Below, piece after piece: positions 1-11,989 of a DNA stretch of 64,000 nt. The stretch comes from Rapana venosa (Eukaryota; Mollusca; Gastropoda; Neogastropoda; Muricidae), in assembly GCA_028751875.1 (NCBI GenBank), contig CM054155.1:10993649-11057648 (forward strand). Direction: 5' to 3'. Position 1 is the stretch's first letter, and each line of letters begins with the position of its first letter. The position numbers and the translations under genes are program-made. The notes under the pieces were generated by a model. It worked only from the letters and a program-made list of their open reading frames with translations, did no database searches and had not been told where the DNA came from.

Positions 1-2090
1 AAAAGAATTTTTATATAAAAGGTTGCATGAAAGTTCAGCTGCCAATGCAAGAATATGGTAAAACCCTGCAAATGAGGGGGTGACGGGGCGAATTTTGGAC
101 ACTACTTGGGACCCCCTTACAATTTTTGGCATAGGAAAACCAAATTGGGCCCATTGTTTCCCCATTTTTTTGAGAAAAAGGGATATATGGCCAATTTTCA
201 AAACTGCAAAAAAATAACACTCTTTACTTTTCAATCTTCCTATTTTTTAAGCGTCTTAAATAATTGTACATAGTTTCTTTTGGGGGGCATCAAAATGTTG
301 CAAGAATACAACAGCAATGTTTACTAGATTTTGCATAATCTATTTTTAATAAGTATTTAAAAAAAAAAAAAAAAAGAATATTGCTTTTTTTTTATTTAAC
401 ACAAATCACGGCTCCAGGATTTACTTTTTTTTTTTAATGTATGGATGATGTATATCTCATTCTACACACACATACATGGGGTAGCGCAAAATGCACACAC
501 ATGCAACAACCATAGATATACAAAACTGTCACTGTGACAGTGAATGTGGTTCACTGATTTGGGTTTTACCCGGATTTTGTGAAAGATTAGAACAACATTT
601 GATCAAAAACCCCAGTAGCAACAGCACCATGGCAACAAAAACAACCATAGCACACAAAAAACCCCACAAATTACAAAAACCCTGCCCCCAACACAAACCC
701 TGCCCCCACACACACACACACCACACACACACACACAACACAAACGCATGCACATTACGTGCACACAACCCAAACACCAAACACACACACACACACACTG
801 GACTTGAGGGAAAGGGAAAGCCTGTCTGGCCGTCCCTACTGCAATCATACATCCACCCCCTGTAAAACACTGCAAACTGGCTTTTAGCATTTGGGGCAGC
901 TATGTTCCCACGGCAGCTTCAGCCCCCCCCCAGTGGATCAGTTTTGATGGTTCCTCTCCTGTAGCATGTAGCCAAATTTCCTCCATCCATGATCCCCTTT
1001 TTTCTGCCAACCCATAGTCCAGGGGGAAGGGAAAGCCGGGTGCTTTCCCAAAAAAACTTTCCCAATGATGTTACTCTTTGGGAAACAGTCATGGGTTGCT
1101 GCTAAACACACTTAAATAAATGGATGTGCCCCAGTGCCATTTCCCTTTGTGCACATCCTTCCTAGGCCATCCACACTTTTTCAACCATGGTCCTGCATAA
1201 AAAAAGAACATTGAAGGGAAATCCCCTCATTTAGCCAGGGTTTTTGGGGGGTAGCTGGGGGTTCCTCATGAGCAGGAGGGCTCAGTCACTTGTGGGGTAG
1301 CAGCCCAGTATTTCCCGACTGGCTTTCCTCTTCCAGAAGAGGACACATAGTTATCCCTGTCAAGCTGGAAGGTGGTAGGGTTTTTGGGGTAATTTGGACC
1401 AAGTGGGGGGCAGTTTGTGGGATGTTAGTATTTAAAGTATTTCCAACTATAAACAATCTGCAGTTCATGAAGCAGTTGGACAAAGGCAACGCAAGTGCAA
1501 CTACGTCAGTATCGGTTGTCCTAATGAAGACTTTTGAAGGCCTCTGTGACCAGTCATCAATGTAGCATTAGAGGAGGGGTCTGCTTCCTCAACAAAAGGG
1601 TTTAGTCTGCGGGTGTCTTTGCTGGATGAGCACAGGTTTTTTTTTGGTGTTGTAATATAAGGATTTTGGGCATGGACTTGTGCCTCCCCAAATGGTTTTG
1701 TGGGGCCCAAACAGTTATTTTGTTTTTTTTTTTCCCGCAGAAAATGTTGCCATTTTCCTGGAATTGACTTGAAGCATCCCTTTCTTAAAAGTCCAGAACC
1801 TGGCTTTTTTCCAGTAGCAGACTTCAAGGTCCCCTAAAGGCTATGACTCAAAAAAATGAAACCTGTGATAATGAAAAGGCTGGGCCCGTCGGGAAAGACA
1901 GATGACGTCCCCAAAAATTTCCTGGAGGTAGTTGCAGCTGTGGGATGGCTTAGATGGAAGCAGCACCCTAACAAACTTGGTGTCCCCTTTTGGACATTTT
2001 CGGGAATAAGGACAAGGAGATCTCATGAAGGATATTTTGTGCAAAGTCAGGAGCCTTTAACTAGACAGTTCTGCTTTCAGTGACATCATC
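1..2090. other. no recognisable gene; low-complexity and unidentified sequence
   Basis: Short open frames occur on both strands (for example 491-865 and 1290-1565 plus), but none resembles a family I know. The 491-865 frame is built largely on CA/CCA repeats at about 700-800. Runs of A, T and G of 5-10 bases are unusually frequent, which could be natural or reflect homopolymer errors. I assign no function. Confidence 0.5.
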
Positions 2091-2097
2091 CAATACA

Positions 2098-2215
2098 TCA
2101 TCAGGAATGGACGTAAAGTTGTCAGCAACTGCATAAATCATAAATCGGGAAAGACACAAGAAGGCTTCATTTCATATTGTATTAACATTCCAAACTTCAA
2201 ACAAAAAATATCACA
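2098..2215 (-). repeat. interspersed repeat F, copy 1 (fragment)
   Basis: This stretch is clearly related to 33205-33300. Both contain the order 'aaagacacaa', 'catttcatatt' and 'aacattccaaa', then an A-rich run leading into (CA)n. Two copies 31 kb apart show that this is an interspersed element, probably a retroposon 3' region; no coding sequence is seen. The strand is a guess from the tail-like stretch beside the other copy. Confidence 0.5.
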
Positions 2216-2370
2216 CACACATGCACACACATATCATATATTATTCTGTGTGGATTCTTAGTCTGCCTTATATGCTTTAAGATCTTCAAATTATAAGAAA
2301 ATGTCTAGAATCATATTAGATATCAAGTATATGATAACTTCATTAGCTTAAGAGGTATACATGTCACTTT

Positions 2371-2748
2371 TGTTGGACTCCACATATAGGGCTATATTCA
2401 AATGAGTGGGCTGATAGATCTGCTAAAAGGTGCAAATAATGACAGTAGATCCACAGCATTGAATATTCGTTTATCAGAGGAGAATGTTACCAATTATTAG
2501 AACAGGCATCCTTTAACAAATTTATGGAGTCATATCAGCACAAGGGACAGTTCCCGAAATGGATTCTAAGTAGGAAGAGCGTGTTTGAAGACATTATCCA
2601 TTTGACAGACTCATACAGATGCTGTCAGAGAAGACAACTCAAGGCATTATTCTTCAGAATGAGACTAAATGCATTCCTACAAAATTCAGCAAGAATGTTG
2701 AATGCTTATTTCAGAGATTATATTTCCCAAAGCTCTTTTCATGCTTGA
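2371..2748 (+). pseudogene. RNase H-bearing LINE, 3' coding fragment (decayed)
   Basis: The plus strand reads FCWTPHIGLYSNEWADRSAKR at the start, which is the end of a LINE-type RNase H domain (a W-P-H motif followed by NE-WAD and AK). Two stops follow. From 2524 an open stretch of 74 codons (MESYQHKGQFPKW...) occupies the place where the larger RNase H LINE at 23605-26393 has its post-RNase H tail. It is therefore a separate, more decayed 3' fragment of a related element. The 5' parts (endonuclease, reverse transcriptase) are absent nearby. Confidence 0.6.
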
Positions 2749-3489
2749 CTGCCAGGATTTAAAACCTATTTGCCTCTATTTCTAAGACTTCTATTGAAAA
2801 AGTTTCTTCCCTGATGCTGGGGGCTATCAGTATATAGATCCCAAAATTCTGGAAATTCTGTGCTAGTTTCCTTTTTCTATCACTCTCTTTGTTTCTGTCT
2901 TTTTTCCTTCTTCCTGTCCTCCTTCTTGTCTGTTTTCTGCCTTCTTGGTCCATTCTCCTGCCTTTTTCCAGAAAGAAACTTAAAGGTAACTTTCTCTCTT
3001 GTGCCGAAGTGGTATCCCTGGCCTGGACCCTTTTCGTGCTTTAAAGCAATGAGCATTTTCGCCATTATAACAGAAATAGTAGTGTCTGAGCGTTCAACCC
3101 AAAAAGAAGAAGTTTTCAAAGATGAAAATAATTTTAATGTTTGATGTTTCTAGGGTTTGCAGTCAAGTCCCACAGGAAAATTTGTTATAATATGAAATTT
3201 TGTTTGTTTCGGGTGGGTTTTAAAAAAAATCAATACGGGGTTTTGTTGTTTAGAGTTCCTGTTTGTCATGTTGAGTATTCATACACACACAAGCACACCG
3301 CACCACACAATTAACACACACGCACGCAAAACACCCCACGCACAAACACACGCACGTAGCATGCACACACACACACTTTCCAATTTTTCCCTTTTTGATC
3401 TTCTGGTTTTCACTTAAGTGGAAAGACCTTAAATAAAGCTATACTACATGCGGGCATGCACAGAGGAGATTTTTCCCATTTTTAGCTGA
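2749..3489. other. no gene; CT-rich then CA/CACG-rich sequence
   Basis: A pyrimidine-rich stretch at about 2870-2970 produces opposed open frames that are compositional. 3280-3380 is a degenerate CA/CACG repeat. Nothing else is recognised. Confidence 0.5.
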
Positions 3490-4372
3490 AAAGATAGGAA
3501 AATCAAACCCTCCCCAAGAAAGGAAATCTACAACATGCCATAATTACGCCCTATCAGCCTCGTTGCCACCCAAGCAAGGTCTTGCTGCAGATAATATTGA
3601 ATAGACTGAACCCACAAGCAGAGACCATCATTGCTGAGGAACAAAGCAGGTTTCAGAGCAGGGCGCAGCACAACAGAACAGATATTCAACCTCAGAATAC
3701 TATGTGAGCGGTACCTTCAACATCAGCAAGGGACCTTTACATGTTATTTATCGTTTTAAGAAGGCATTTGACAGGGTTGTGGAATGCAGCTTTGTGGGCA
3801 ACCATGAATTTGTACTAGCATCAATGCAAACCTGATCAGAGTCATCAAACAGCTGTACAGCGAGGCCACCAGTGCAGTGTACTACAACAAAAAAAATTGG
3901 GAATGGTTTCGAACAACAGTTGGAGAAAGGCAGGGCTGTTTACTCTCACCCACTCTTTTCAACATCTTCTTGAGAGAATCATGGCTGATGCCTGGAACAT
4001 CAGAAGGATCAGTCAGCATTGGTGGCAGAACGATCACAAACCTCCACTTCGCAGATGACATTGATGGAATAGCAGGATTCAGAAATAAGAGCTTGCCAGC
4101 CTAACAGAACACCTGAATAAGGCCTCCAAACATAGGGCATGGAAATCAGTGCAGAGAAGCCCAAACTGATGACTAATAACACCAACGGCATTAGCATGAT
4201 ATCAGGGTTATGACCAGAAGTGGAAACAGTTCAAAGCTTCAAGTACCTGGGAGCCATTGTATCAGACCAGGGATCCAAGCCAGAAGTAGTATGCAGGACT
4301 GCACAGACAATAACAGCTTTGTCAAAACTAAACACCATCTGGAGAGATAAAAATAGCTCACTTATCTCCAAG

Positions 4373-4374
<2 letters not shown>

Positions 4375-4418
<44 letters not shown>

Positions 4419-4603
4419 TAAAAAATGGAACTTATATAGCGCTATATCTTGCAAAGACAAATCAAAGTGCATGCAATCGACCTAATCTTACACAGTCATA
4501 CAACCAATAACAAATAATCAATAGTTCAAACAGATATTACAAACATGATACGCTGCAGACCAAATCTATGAAGTAAAATTGCAATAATCAAATGCTTTTC
4601 AAA

Positions 4604-4642
<39 letters not shown>

Positions 4643-6544
4643 CATATACTTTAGCAGGGTGATAGGACATGGGTTAGTAAAGGGTGGGATAGTTCTGATA
4701 TGAGACAGGAGGGGGTAAATCTTAGGTTTGAAATAAATATGTCTTGAGGCTTGATTTAAAAGTGTCATAGCTAGGCTTCTGGCGAAGAGAGAAAGGGAGC
4801 TCATTCCAGGTCGATGGACCCGAAATAGAGAAAGAGCGGCGGCCAACAGTAGATTGGTTGAATCTAGATATTCGTAGGCACAAGGTATCTGCAGCAGAGC
4901 GGAGGTAGGAGGGTGCATTTTTGTGGATATATTTGTAACAGAGGGTACTGATCTTATATTCTACTCTCTGTGGCACAGGCAGCCAGTGGAGAGATCGAAA
5001 GAGGGGGATAATGTGCTCCGATTTTTTCTTTCTGAGAACTAGTCGAGCTGCGGAGTTTTGTATACGTTGAAGGGAGTGGATAGATGATGCTGGCAGCCCA
5101 AGCAAAAGAGAATTGCAATAGTCGACGTGAAAGAATAAGGAAGTGACAAGTTTGGTTGTTGCATCAGGGACAGGTACTTTCGAATTGCACTAATACGCCG
5201 TAACTGATAGTAGCACGACTGACAGGTCTGGGTGATGAATTTTTGCATAGAGAGTGTGTTGTCGATAACAACACCTAGGTACTTCCAGCAGTGGATAGAG
5301 GGACTGATGCATTGCCAAGTTTCTTTTGAAGCTGTTGTAATGGAAGAGAGTTTGTGTTTGGTCCCTACAAGCATGGCTTCGGTTTTATCTGCATTAAGAT
5401 GTAATTTGTTCTGAGTCATCCAATTTGAATTCTTCAAAAGCATGTGGGCCATATTTGCCAGGAGAGAAGGGATATTTTCAGGAGTTAAAGCTGCTTTGAA
5501 TCTGAGAGTCATCTGCATAAAAATGATGGTTGATTTGATGATGTTTTATTATATGTGACAGTGGGGCAGTGTAAAGAGTGAACAGAACAGGGCCTAGAAC
5601 TGATCCCCGTGGGACTCCGCATTTCAGTTTGGCAGGTATTGATTGAATCTTGTTTACTGCAACTGTCTGAAATCGGTCAGTGAGGTATGAATTAAACCAG
5701 GTGAGGGCTGTGCCAGTAACAACCGAACGTTTTTTGAAGATGGGAGAGAAAAATTGAGTGGCTATTTGTATCGAAAGGGTGCCCATAAGTCGAGTAGAGT
5801 GGGGAAGGGAGATTTTCCCTGAGTCAGAAGCTAGTAGAAGCATGTTTTAAAGTGTGTACTAGGGTGGTTTCAGTGCTGTGGTTGGGCTCGATAGGGAGAC
5901 TGAAACTCAGGAAGAAGATTGTTGGAGAGAAGGTGGTTGTTGAGCTGTTTGAGAACTACTTTTTCAAGGACTTTAGAAATAAAGGTAGATTGGAAAAGGT
6001 CTATAATTCTTCAGAATGTTAGGGTCAAGGTCATGCTTTTTGAGTAGAGTGTGACTATAGCAGTTTTGAGAGCTGATGGAACATTTTCCTGAAACAAGAG
6101 ATGAGTTCACTATTTTCATGATAGTGGGTATGAGTTGTGGTAGGCACTGTGTGAAAAGAGAAGCAGGTATGGGATCAAGATCACATGATTTCATAGTCAT
6201 TTCTTTCGGGAATTTATCATGATTTCTTTCTCCAAATTTTCGGGATGAAAGAAAAAGGGAGAGGAGTGCCAGAGAATTGGGGATCCGGAAGTGCAGGCTG
6301 GAAAAAGGGGTCTGATCAGTTTGGAGCGAATGTTATGGATTTTTCAGAAAAAAATGCAGAAAATATAGAAGGAAGTTCAGAGTGATTGTGAATGGGAAGG
6401 CCGGGAGGGCTTGCCTTCACAGATCCAAGAAGAGTAGATGTGAGAGAAAAGAGAGATTTCATTGACGTGGCATTAAGAACTTGAGAAGAGTAAAACTTTG
6501 TTTTTTCTGAAAGAATTAAAGACTTGACTTTGTTTACTTGTTTT
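4375..6544 (-). mobile_element. L-family LINE (L2/CR1-like) nested inside the R2 LINE
   Basis: Read on the minus strand, it begins near 6544 with a reverse transcriptase linker, then KSCDLDPIPASLF (about 6190) and KNYRP. The frame 5843-5478 contains GVPRGSVLGPVLFTLY and the catalytic box FYADDSQIQ. The frame 5518-5039 contains LNADKTEAMLVGT and KYLGVVIDNTLSM. The frame 5105-4722 contains [30 protein letters not shown] and GPSTWNELPFSLR. It ends with a 3' UTR including the palindrome tatagcgctata and an (AAT)n tail at 4375-4414. At least three frameshifts break the pol frame, and the endonuclease is missing. The outer element's codons join across the insertion (AAG AT | C AGA CTA), so the boundaries are well placed and no long TSD is visible. 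Confidence 0.85.
4607..4639. repeat. (CA)n microsatellite in the L LINE 3' UTR
   Basis: An uninterrupted CA dinucleotide run of about 16 units lies within the 3' UTR of the nested LINE. The homologous position in the copy at 27478-28429 carries (GT)n at 28204-28236, and the third copy has (CA)n at about 42864-42912. The microsatellite is thus part of the family's 3' UTR and expands independently in each copy. Confidence 0.85.
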
Positions 6545-7021
6545 CAGACTAATGCGCTCCCTTGTCATATCCATATTTTTGTATGCCTGTGAATCATGGA
6601 CCCTGACTGCAGATTTGGAGAAAAGAGTACAGGTGGTGGAGATGAGATGCTTTCGGAGACTCCTTGGCATCTCCTACAAAGACCACATAAGCAACGAAAG
6701 CTTGCATAACAGAATCCAGCAAACCATTGGACCCTATGAGAACCTTCTAACGATCGTGAAAAAGCGTAAACTTAAATGGTATGGGCATGTCACAAGATCC
6801 AAAGGACTTGCAAAGACAGTTTTACAAGGCACTGTCCAAGGAGGAAGAAGAAGAGGCAGACCAAGGAAGAGCTGGGAGGATAACATTAGCGAATGGACAG
6901 GCCTAGACTCAACAAAACCCTGAGAAAGGCAGAAACAGAGAGAGGAATGGAGGGAACTGGTTGTTGAGTCTTTGAGGGTGCCCCCGCGGTCGTCAGACTA
7001 CGGGACAGATAGATAGATAGT

Positions 7022-7548
7022 AGAAGTAGGTAAAAATGAAAGACACCATTTTTAGATTGACAAGATAGGTACATATGAAACACTGCAGTAACACTAACAC
7101 ACACACACACACACACATACACACACACACACAGAGGCACAGAATTCCTATTTTTAGATTGACAAGATAGGTACAATTTGAAACACTGCAGTAACACACA
7201 CACACACACATGCACCCCCTCACCCTCACCCACACACAGAGGTGAAGGCTATGAAGCCTATTGGTAGCTATTAAGACATTAAATAAACTTAATTATCTTC
7301 CTGAGCACACAGACAGTTAAGATCAACAAGACTTTCTGTACTGATTTTAATGTCAATAGCATCAGTGATCTGTTGAGAAAGTTAATGAATCAAGTACTTG
7401 CACACAAAAACACAGAAAGATAAACAGATAGATAGAGAGAGATAGAGACAGGCAGACAGACATACAGACAGACAGACAGACAGGCAGACAGGCACACCGA
7501 CAGACAGACAAAGTAGAGACAGGCAGGCAAACACATATTGATTGATTG
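7022..7548. repeat. duplicated short sequence with (CA)n and (GACA)n tracts
   Basis: A roughly 40-base sequence containing 'tttttagattgacaagatag' followed by 'aaacactgcagtaacac' occurs twice (about 7049-7100 and 7150-7200), each copy leading into (CA)n. 7440-7510 is GATA/GACA/GACAGGCA repeats. Open frames here (6886-7233, 6993-7235, 7362-7565 and 7390-7599 minus) are translations of these repeats. Confidence 0.7.
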
Positions 7549-7700
7549 ATAATCTTTATTCCCAAGGGTAACAGATAAGTATTGACATACTTTTTTCATC
7601 AGGCCCTTGCCATAAGAAGGGACTACCTTTAGTTATCACAACTAATAATTTCAAGCAAACATAAACAACATTATTATGATATGGGAGAGAGAGAAAGAGA
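7549..7700 (-). mobile_element. LINE 3' end, family T (ATCA-tailed)
   Basis: On the minus strand the segment ends '...gcaagggcctgatga', a short spacer, 'acccttgggaataaagat' and an (ATCA)n-like tail. The same 3' end recurs at 54145-54212 (plus), where coding sequence of a LINE endonuclease start lies upstream, and in split form at 40343-40985 (minus). I therefore call it the 3' end of a non-LTR element, without coding sequence at this copy. Confidence 0.55.
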
Positions 7701-7813
7701 TAGAGTGGGTTATATTGTCAATCTAAATCTGGCATCAACAAAATCAAATCAATGAGAAAGCTTATATAAACAATATAAAAAGACCAAAAAGGAAACGACA
7801 ACACACACACTCA

Positions 7814-7884
<71 letters not shown>

Positions 7885-8570
7885 GAAGAGAAGAGAGAGA
7901 GAGAGATGTTTTGATCCTAATGGTGTACCACACTTAGCACTGGGTTGGCCTGTCAGTTGCTTCTGGGTGGGTGGCAGCAGGGGGGAGGGGGTAGGGGCAG
8001 ATTTATCTATGGCAAACCGATTGTGTCAAAATTGTCTAGTTCCAGGAGTGTTACGTAACTTAATTGTTTACCATATCTCCCAGGGGACACAGAGTCATTG
8101 TTTCCCACGCGAATATTGTTCACAATGGTCCTAAGTATATGTATGCAAACTGGCATCTCATCACTCTTTAAGGCACCTAGAAAAATCTTGGCAGCTCTGC
8201 TATGATCTCTGGCCATGAAAAGAACCCCACCCTTCCCCCCACCCCACCCCCTCCACTTTTTTCTGAACTGTAGGCCAAGTCAAGTCCCTGCCTGTTATAG
8301 CTGAGGTAGAGCAAGACCTGTGTTGTTGTTTTTTAGGGAAGGGGGGAGGGGGGTCATGCTTGTCTGTGGCAGTATGAACACCTTCAGCAGAGCAAGTAAA
8401 AACAAGGAGGGGATGGGTTGTCCACGTGATGATCTCCGACTAAGGTAGCTGCATTCTGACTTCAGGGATAAAAATGTGTCAATATTTATACCCTTGGAAA
8501 AAAAGATTATCAAGTAATCTCTATCTTTCAAACACACACACAGTCTCTCTCTCTCTTCTTCTCTCTCTCT

Positions 8571-8624
<54 letters not shown>

Positions 8625-8639
8625 GTCTGTCTGTCTGTC
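7701..8639. repeat. (CA)n, (GA)n, (TC)n and (TGTC)n microsatellites with unassigned spacer
   Basis: 7800-7910 is compound (CA)n-(GA)n; 8535-8645 is (TC)n then (TGTC)n. Between them, 7911-8530 contains G- and C-runs and no recognisable domain; the open frames 8007-8216 and 8295-8768 (minus) have no family features and the second runs through the (GA)n tract. Confidence 0.6.
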
Positions 8640-8800
8640 TCTCTCACAATGGCTACATTCAGACTGAGTATGTAAAATAGAAATGTTCAAAAACTTAGAT
8701 ACAGAATGCATAGCAAATCTGATACAACATGTCCTTTGTGCAAAAGACCAACAGAAAATGAAGTACATTTTGTTTTATGTTGTTCTGCCCTTAAATGACA
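8640..8800 (+). pseudogene. LINE C-terminal zinc-knuckle fragment
   Basis: The plus strand reads MATFRLSM, a stop, then RMHSKSDTTCPLCKRPTENE (about 8707-8765) followed by VHFVLCCSAL. The C-P-L-C ... E-x-x-x-H-F-x-x-x-C pattern is typical of the C-terminal Cys/His segment of non-LTR retrotransposon polyproteins. It follows directly on a (TC)n-(TGTC)n tract and has no reverse transcriptase beside it, so it is an isolated degraded scrap. I cannot say which of the other LINE families here it belongs to. Confidence 0.6.
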
Positions 8801-9085
8801 TTAAACAAAAATATAGCCCAGCAACATATACCAACCAGCCATATGCCTGTTGACTTGGTTTGCCCTTAGCTTAGCAATTTCCACTGATATCTAGTATAAA
8901 GCCTTCAGAGGAAAGGACATAATGATGTGGTCAGGGGTTTCCCCTCACTGTGGATTTGTTTGTATTTGTTTGTCACAGCTGTTCTTGACCTTGTATACTT
9001 ATCATCAATCATTGATTTCATCAGCAACCCCTTCATGTCAGGGCCATCAGCCTCTGTATGAAACTTTTCTCCAAGTTTAGAGTTC

Positions 9086-9091
9086 GAACTT

Positions 9092-9160
<69 letters not shown>

Positions 9161-9178
9161 CTCTCTCCTCTCTCTCTG
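9086..9178. repeat. (TC)n microsatellite
   Basis: A CT dinucleotide array with single-base interruptions. The 9077-9298 minus open frame (RERERE) is its translation. Confidence 0.9.
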
Positions 9179-9180
9179 TG

Positions 9181-9302
9181 TTGAGAGTATAAGTATTGGG
9201 TTATTATTAAGATGTATCCTTACGGGCGGGGACTGGATGTAAAAAGCCCATGAGTGCTTATTCCTTATCCTCGAAATCAAAGAATTTGTCATTGTCATTG
9301 TC
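9181..9302 (+). mobile_element. A-type retroposon 3' end with hairpin and (TCATTG)n tail
   Basis: The segment carries 'ggactggatgtaaaaag', a hairpin-like 'agcccatgagtgct', 'tccttatcctcgaaa' and a tail of TCATTG units. The same 3' end occurs at 11411-11545, 38755-38830, 40985-41100, 46596-46680, 50416-50550 and 60018-60080. This copy shares its upstream sequence ('gtataagtattgggttatta') with 50416-50550, not with the tRNA-headed SINE A copies, so it may be the end of the partner LINE. Confidence 0.7.
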
Positions 9303-9327
9303 TGTTCTGGTTTCTGAAGACTGTGTG

Positions 9328-9709
9328 TATGTTTGTCCGTCGTGTCCGACGATGACCTCCAAAACAGCAGAGGAGGCAGCTGCTGTTTTGGAAACTGGGC
9401 AGAAATTTGATTATAGTGGAGATGCCTTGCCCACAGTACATCCCCACTCTCTCGGCCAAGTGGGCATAAGGACAGTCAGCATTGGAGATGTTCTCCAAAG
9501 GCCAACCAGCCCCCAGGGCTGCAGCACATAAGGATTGTGCAAGTTAAGCCTCCTAGTCAGAGTAGTCATAGTGGATCACTAAAGACTAAGCTGTCAAGTG
9601 GAATTCCATGAGTGGGAAATCCACTGGTCATACAGCCTCTCACTTTGCTGTTACCCCCAGCGTCAATGGTTTAATCAAGAACTGTGATAAAGCCCAGGTG
9701 CTGAGGGCT
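9328..9709 (+). mobile_element. unclassified 380-bp element E, copy 1
   Basis: The sequence from 'tatgtttgtccgtcg' to 'caggtgctgagggct' is repeated almost exactly at 18208-18586. It starts near a small hairpin (cgtcg-tgtc-cgacg) and has no tRNA A/B boxes or terminal inverted repeats that I can see. It is followed here by a (CTA)n run at about 9705-9750. The plus frame from 9350 (MTSKTAEEAAAVLETGQKF...) is open for about 60 codons, but copy 2 has a stop near its start (tcctaaaca), so coding is unlikely. Family unknown. Confidence 0.6.
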
Positions 9710-9719
9710 ACTACTAGGC

Positions 9720-9756
<37 letters not shown>

Positions 9757-10160
9757 TAAGCCTAGAACCTCAACCACTGCCATCACTGCCTCCACTAACT
9801 ATACACCAGGTGTACTGCCACTACTACCACTCCTTGGCCTACTACTACTACTATCACACACACACAGACCTGGTGTGCGCATGCATGCACACTAGCGCGC
9901 ACACACAGACACGCAAGCACGCAGGTAGGCACCAGGCATGCGCATGCACACACACATGTATGCATGTATGCACGTGCATACACACACACACACACACACA
10001 CCACATGCACGCATGTGCACAAACGCACATTCAGGCACACACACACACAAATAGGCACTCAGAGAGTTTCTGTAGCTGGTACCAATCTGTCAGCAGTGAC
10101 ATCTGTGATCCTTATCTGCTTTTAGACACTGGCACCTCAGTGTTGATAGAAACTAAACCA

Positions 10161-10200
<40 letters not shown>
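9705..10200. repeat. (CTA)n, (CA)n and (GA)n microsatellites
   Basis: 9705-9750 is (CTA)n, 9850-10050 is degenerate CA/CACG repeat, and 10163-10201 is (GA)n. The large open frames on both strands here are translations of these arrays. Confidence 0.8.
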
Positions 10201-10201
<1 letters not shown>

Positions 10202-10204
<3 letters not shown>

Positions 10205-10554
10205 TAGGAACTGGCTGTGAATTGTAGGTCAGCCTTATATATCAACATTGAAAGGGGCCAGGGAGGTAAGAAACATGCATAGCCAGAGAGGGAGAGTGTT
10301 GTCAGTGAAAAGTAAAATGATAATTACAATTAGTGTCAGTCTCAATCTGGCTTCAACAAAATCAAGTCAACAAACAATCTAATATCATTAAAATCCACAA
10401 CATCAATAACCTGTGCGTTTCGAAAATGAACAGGCAAAATCTTATATGAAATAAGACCTCTGTGTGTATGCTTGTACTTATGTGTGCGCACGTGTGCATA
10501 TGCACATGTTTGTATGTGTGCGCATGGACGTGTGTGTGAATATTTGTGAGCGCA

Positions 10555-10602
<48 letters not shown>

Positions 10603-10877
10603 TGTGTGTGAGCGAGAGAGACATACAGACAGACAGAGCAGATAAAAATAATCATACATATTGAACTATAAATCTATGTCTAGCATCAGCAAAATCAAGT
10701 CAAAAATGACACTTAGATCAATTGAAAAAACAACAACAAACAAACAACCACACCTTGCAAAGATCAAATGAAATGAAACATGCTATCAATTAAAGCAGTG
10801 AAGTTGCACCTCTTTTTCATGTTTAATGTGTTAGCCTAAACAGAGAATTGCAGAAACACAGGCAGAGTAGACAGGCC

Positions 10878-10960
<83 letters not shown>

Positions 10961-11168
10961 CACAGACACACAGACGGAGGAGGGAGGGAGTAAAGGAAAA
11001 AGAGAGACGACGGGACAAGGGAGGGAGGGGGGAGGGAGCTCGAACTCTCGAATCGAAATGTTTAATTGGGAGTAAATAGATTCTTTACACCATGCTCTCA
11101 CCCAAAAAAGAAGAAAAATAAACTAGAAAAGAAGAAAAAAGTCAAGAAAAACCACAAAACACACACAC

Positions 11169-11199
<31 letters not shown>

Positions 11200-11337
11200 C
11201 ACACACACAGAGGAGGGAGGGAGAGACAGACAGACAGACATATATACAAAAGACAGAGGAGGAGGGTGAGAGAAAAAGGAGAGAAAGAGACAGAAGAGGA
11301 GGGAGGGAGATAAGACAGACAGACAGACAGAGGAGGA

Positions 11338-11384
<47 letters not shown>

Positions 11385-11410
11385 TGAGAGAGAGGAGAGA
11401 GAGAGAGAGA
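10202..11410. repeat. microsatellite cluster with short interspersed spacers
   Basis: (GT)n at 10560-10610, (GA)n/(GACA)n at 10880-10970, (CA)n at 11158-11210 and (GA)n/(GACA)n at 11210-11410. The spacers at 10335-10380 and 10669-10710 share the motif 'caaaatcaagtcaa', also seen in near-identical form at about 7741; this looks like remnants of one repeat family. No coding sequence is supported. Confidence 0.65.
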
Positions 11411-11545
11411 CAATGACAATGACAATGACAAACTCTTTTATTTCGAGGATAATGAATAAGCACCTGTGCTTTTACATCCAGTCCCCGCCCCTTTGGATAT
11501 ATATGATAATGAAAAAAAATAAGCCCATAGCAATACACTTACACA
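11411..11545 (-). mobile_element. A-type retroposon 3' end (hairpin, TCATTG tail)
   Basis: On the minus strand this is '...gggactggatgtaaaagc', a perfect short hairpin (agcac-ag-gtgct), 'tcattatcctcgaaataaaa' and a tail of (CATTGT)n at 11411-11430. It is a 3' fragment of the same family as 9181-9302. Confidence 0.7.
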
Positions 11546-11885
11546 GTTTACGGAAAAAAATATCTTACACAAAATCCCACCAAAAATCACCGAAGAGAGA
11601 GAGAGAGAGAAGTAGAAAGAAAGCAGAAAAGAAAACACAGAAACAACCGAAAAAATAGCAAGAACCCAAGAGCAAAACCAAAAAACGGCAAACAACAAGG
11701 GGAGAGGGAACAACCGAATAGTCCCCCTCAAAGAAGCAACAACAACTCCAAACCCAAACCCAAACAGAACCAAACAAAGAAAAACCCTCCATAAAAAAAG
11801 GAGAACAAACCACGAAAAATGTTTCATATTGGCTAACAGAAAGAAACGTCAAAAATTCTTTCTTTAGAGAGAGAGAGAGAGAGAG

Positions 11886-11935
<50 letters not shown>

Positions 11936-11985
11936 AGAGTCACTGGGTCTAAAGGAAGGCCTAATATTGAGTTGTTTTAAATGGG
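11546..11985. repeat. A-rich low-complexity and (GA)n tracts
   Basis: 11546-11860 is A/C-rich with many short homopolymers and no identifiable feature; 11867-11937 is (GA)n. Open frames on the minus strand (11438-11827, 11565-11852) are low-complexity. Confidence 0.6.
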
Positions 11986-11989
11986 TTGA

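Larger units (their letters stand above)
3490..7021 (+). mobile_element. R2-family LINE (RTE-like), 5'-truncated, split by a nested LINE
   Basis: The outer element is on the plus strand. Before the interruption the reverse transcriptase reads, in several frames, an NYxPISL-like start, EEQAGFRAGRSTTEQIFNL at 3640-3700, FKKAFDRV at about 3760, a QGCLLSPTLFN segment in the frame 3877-4104, and the catalytic box as FADDID. SFKYLGAIVSDQG follows at 4230-4270. The frame stops abruptly after ISK at 4371 and resumes at 6545 with RLMRSLVISIFLYACESWT, continuing to RRGRPRKSWEDN (6552-6923). The 3' end is a short (GATA)n tail at 7007-7021. The element lacks its endonuclease and carries many frameshifts. 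Copies of the same family lie at 29811-31437 and 43514-44383. The clade assignment to RTE or a relative is from motif style only. Confidence 0.85.

Noticed and set aside
9350..9531. Protein-coding frame in element E
   Set aside because: The otherwise near-identical second copy has a stop near the frame start, so the frame is not maintained.
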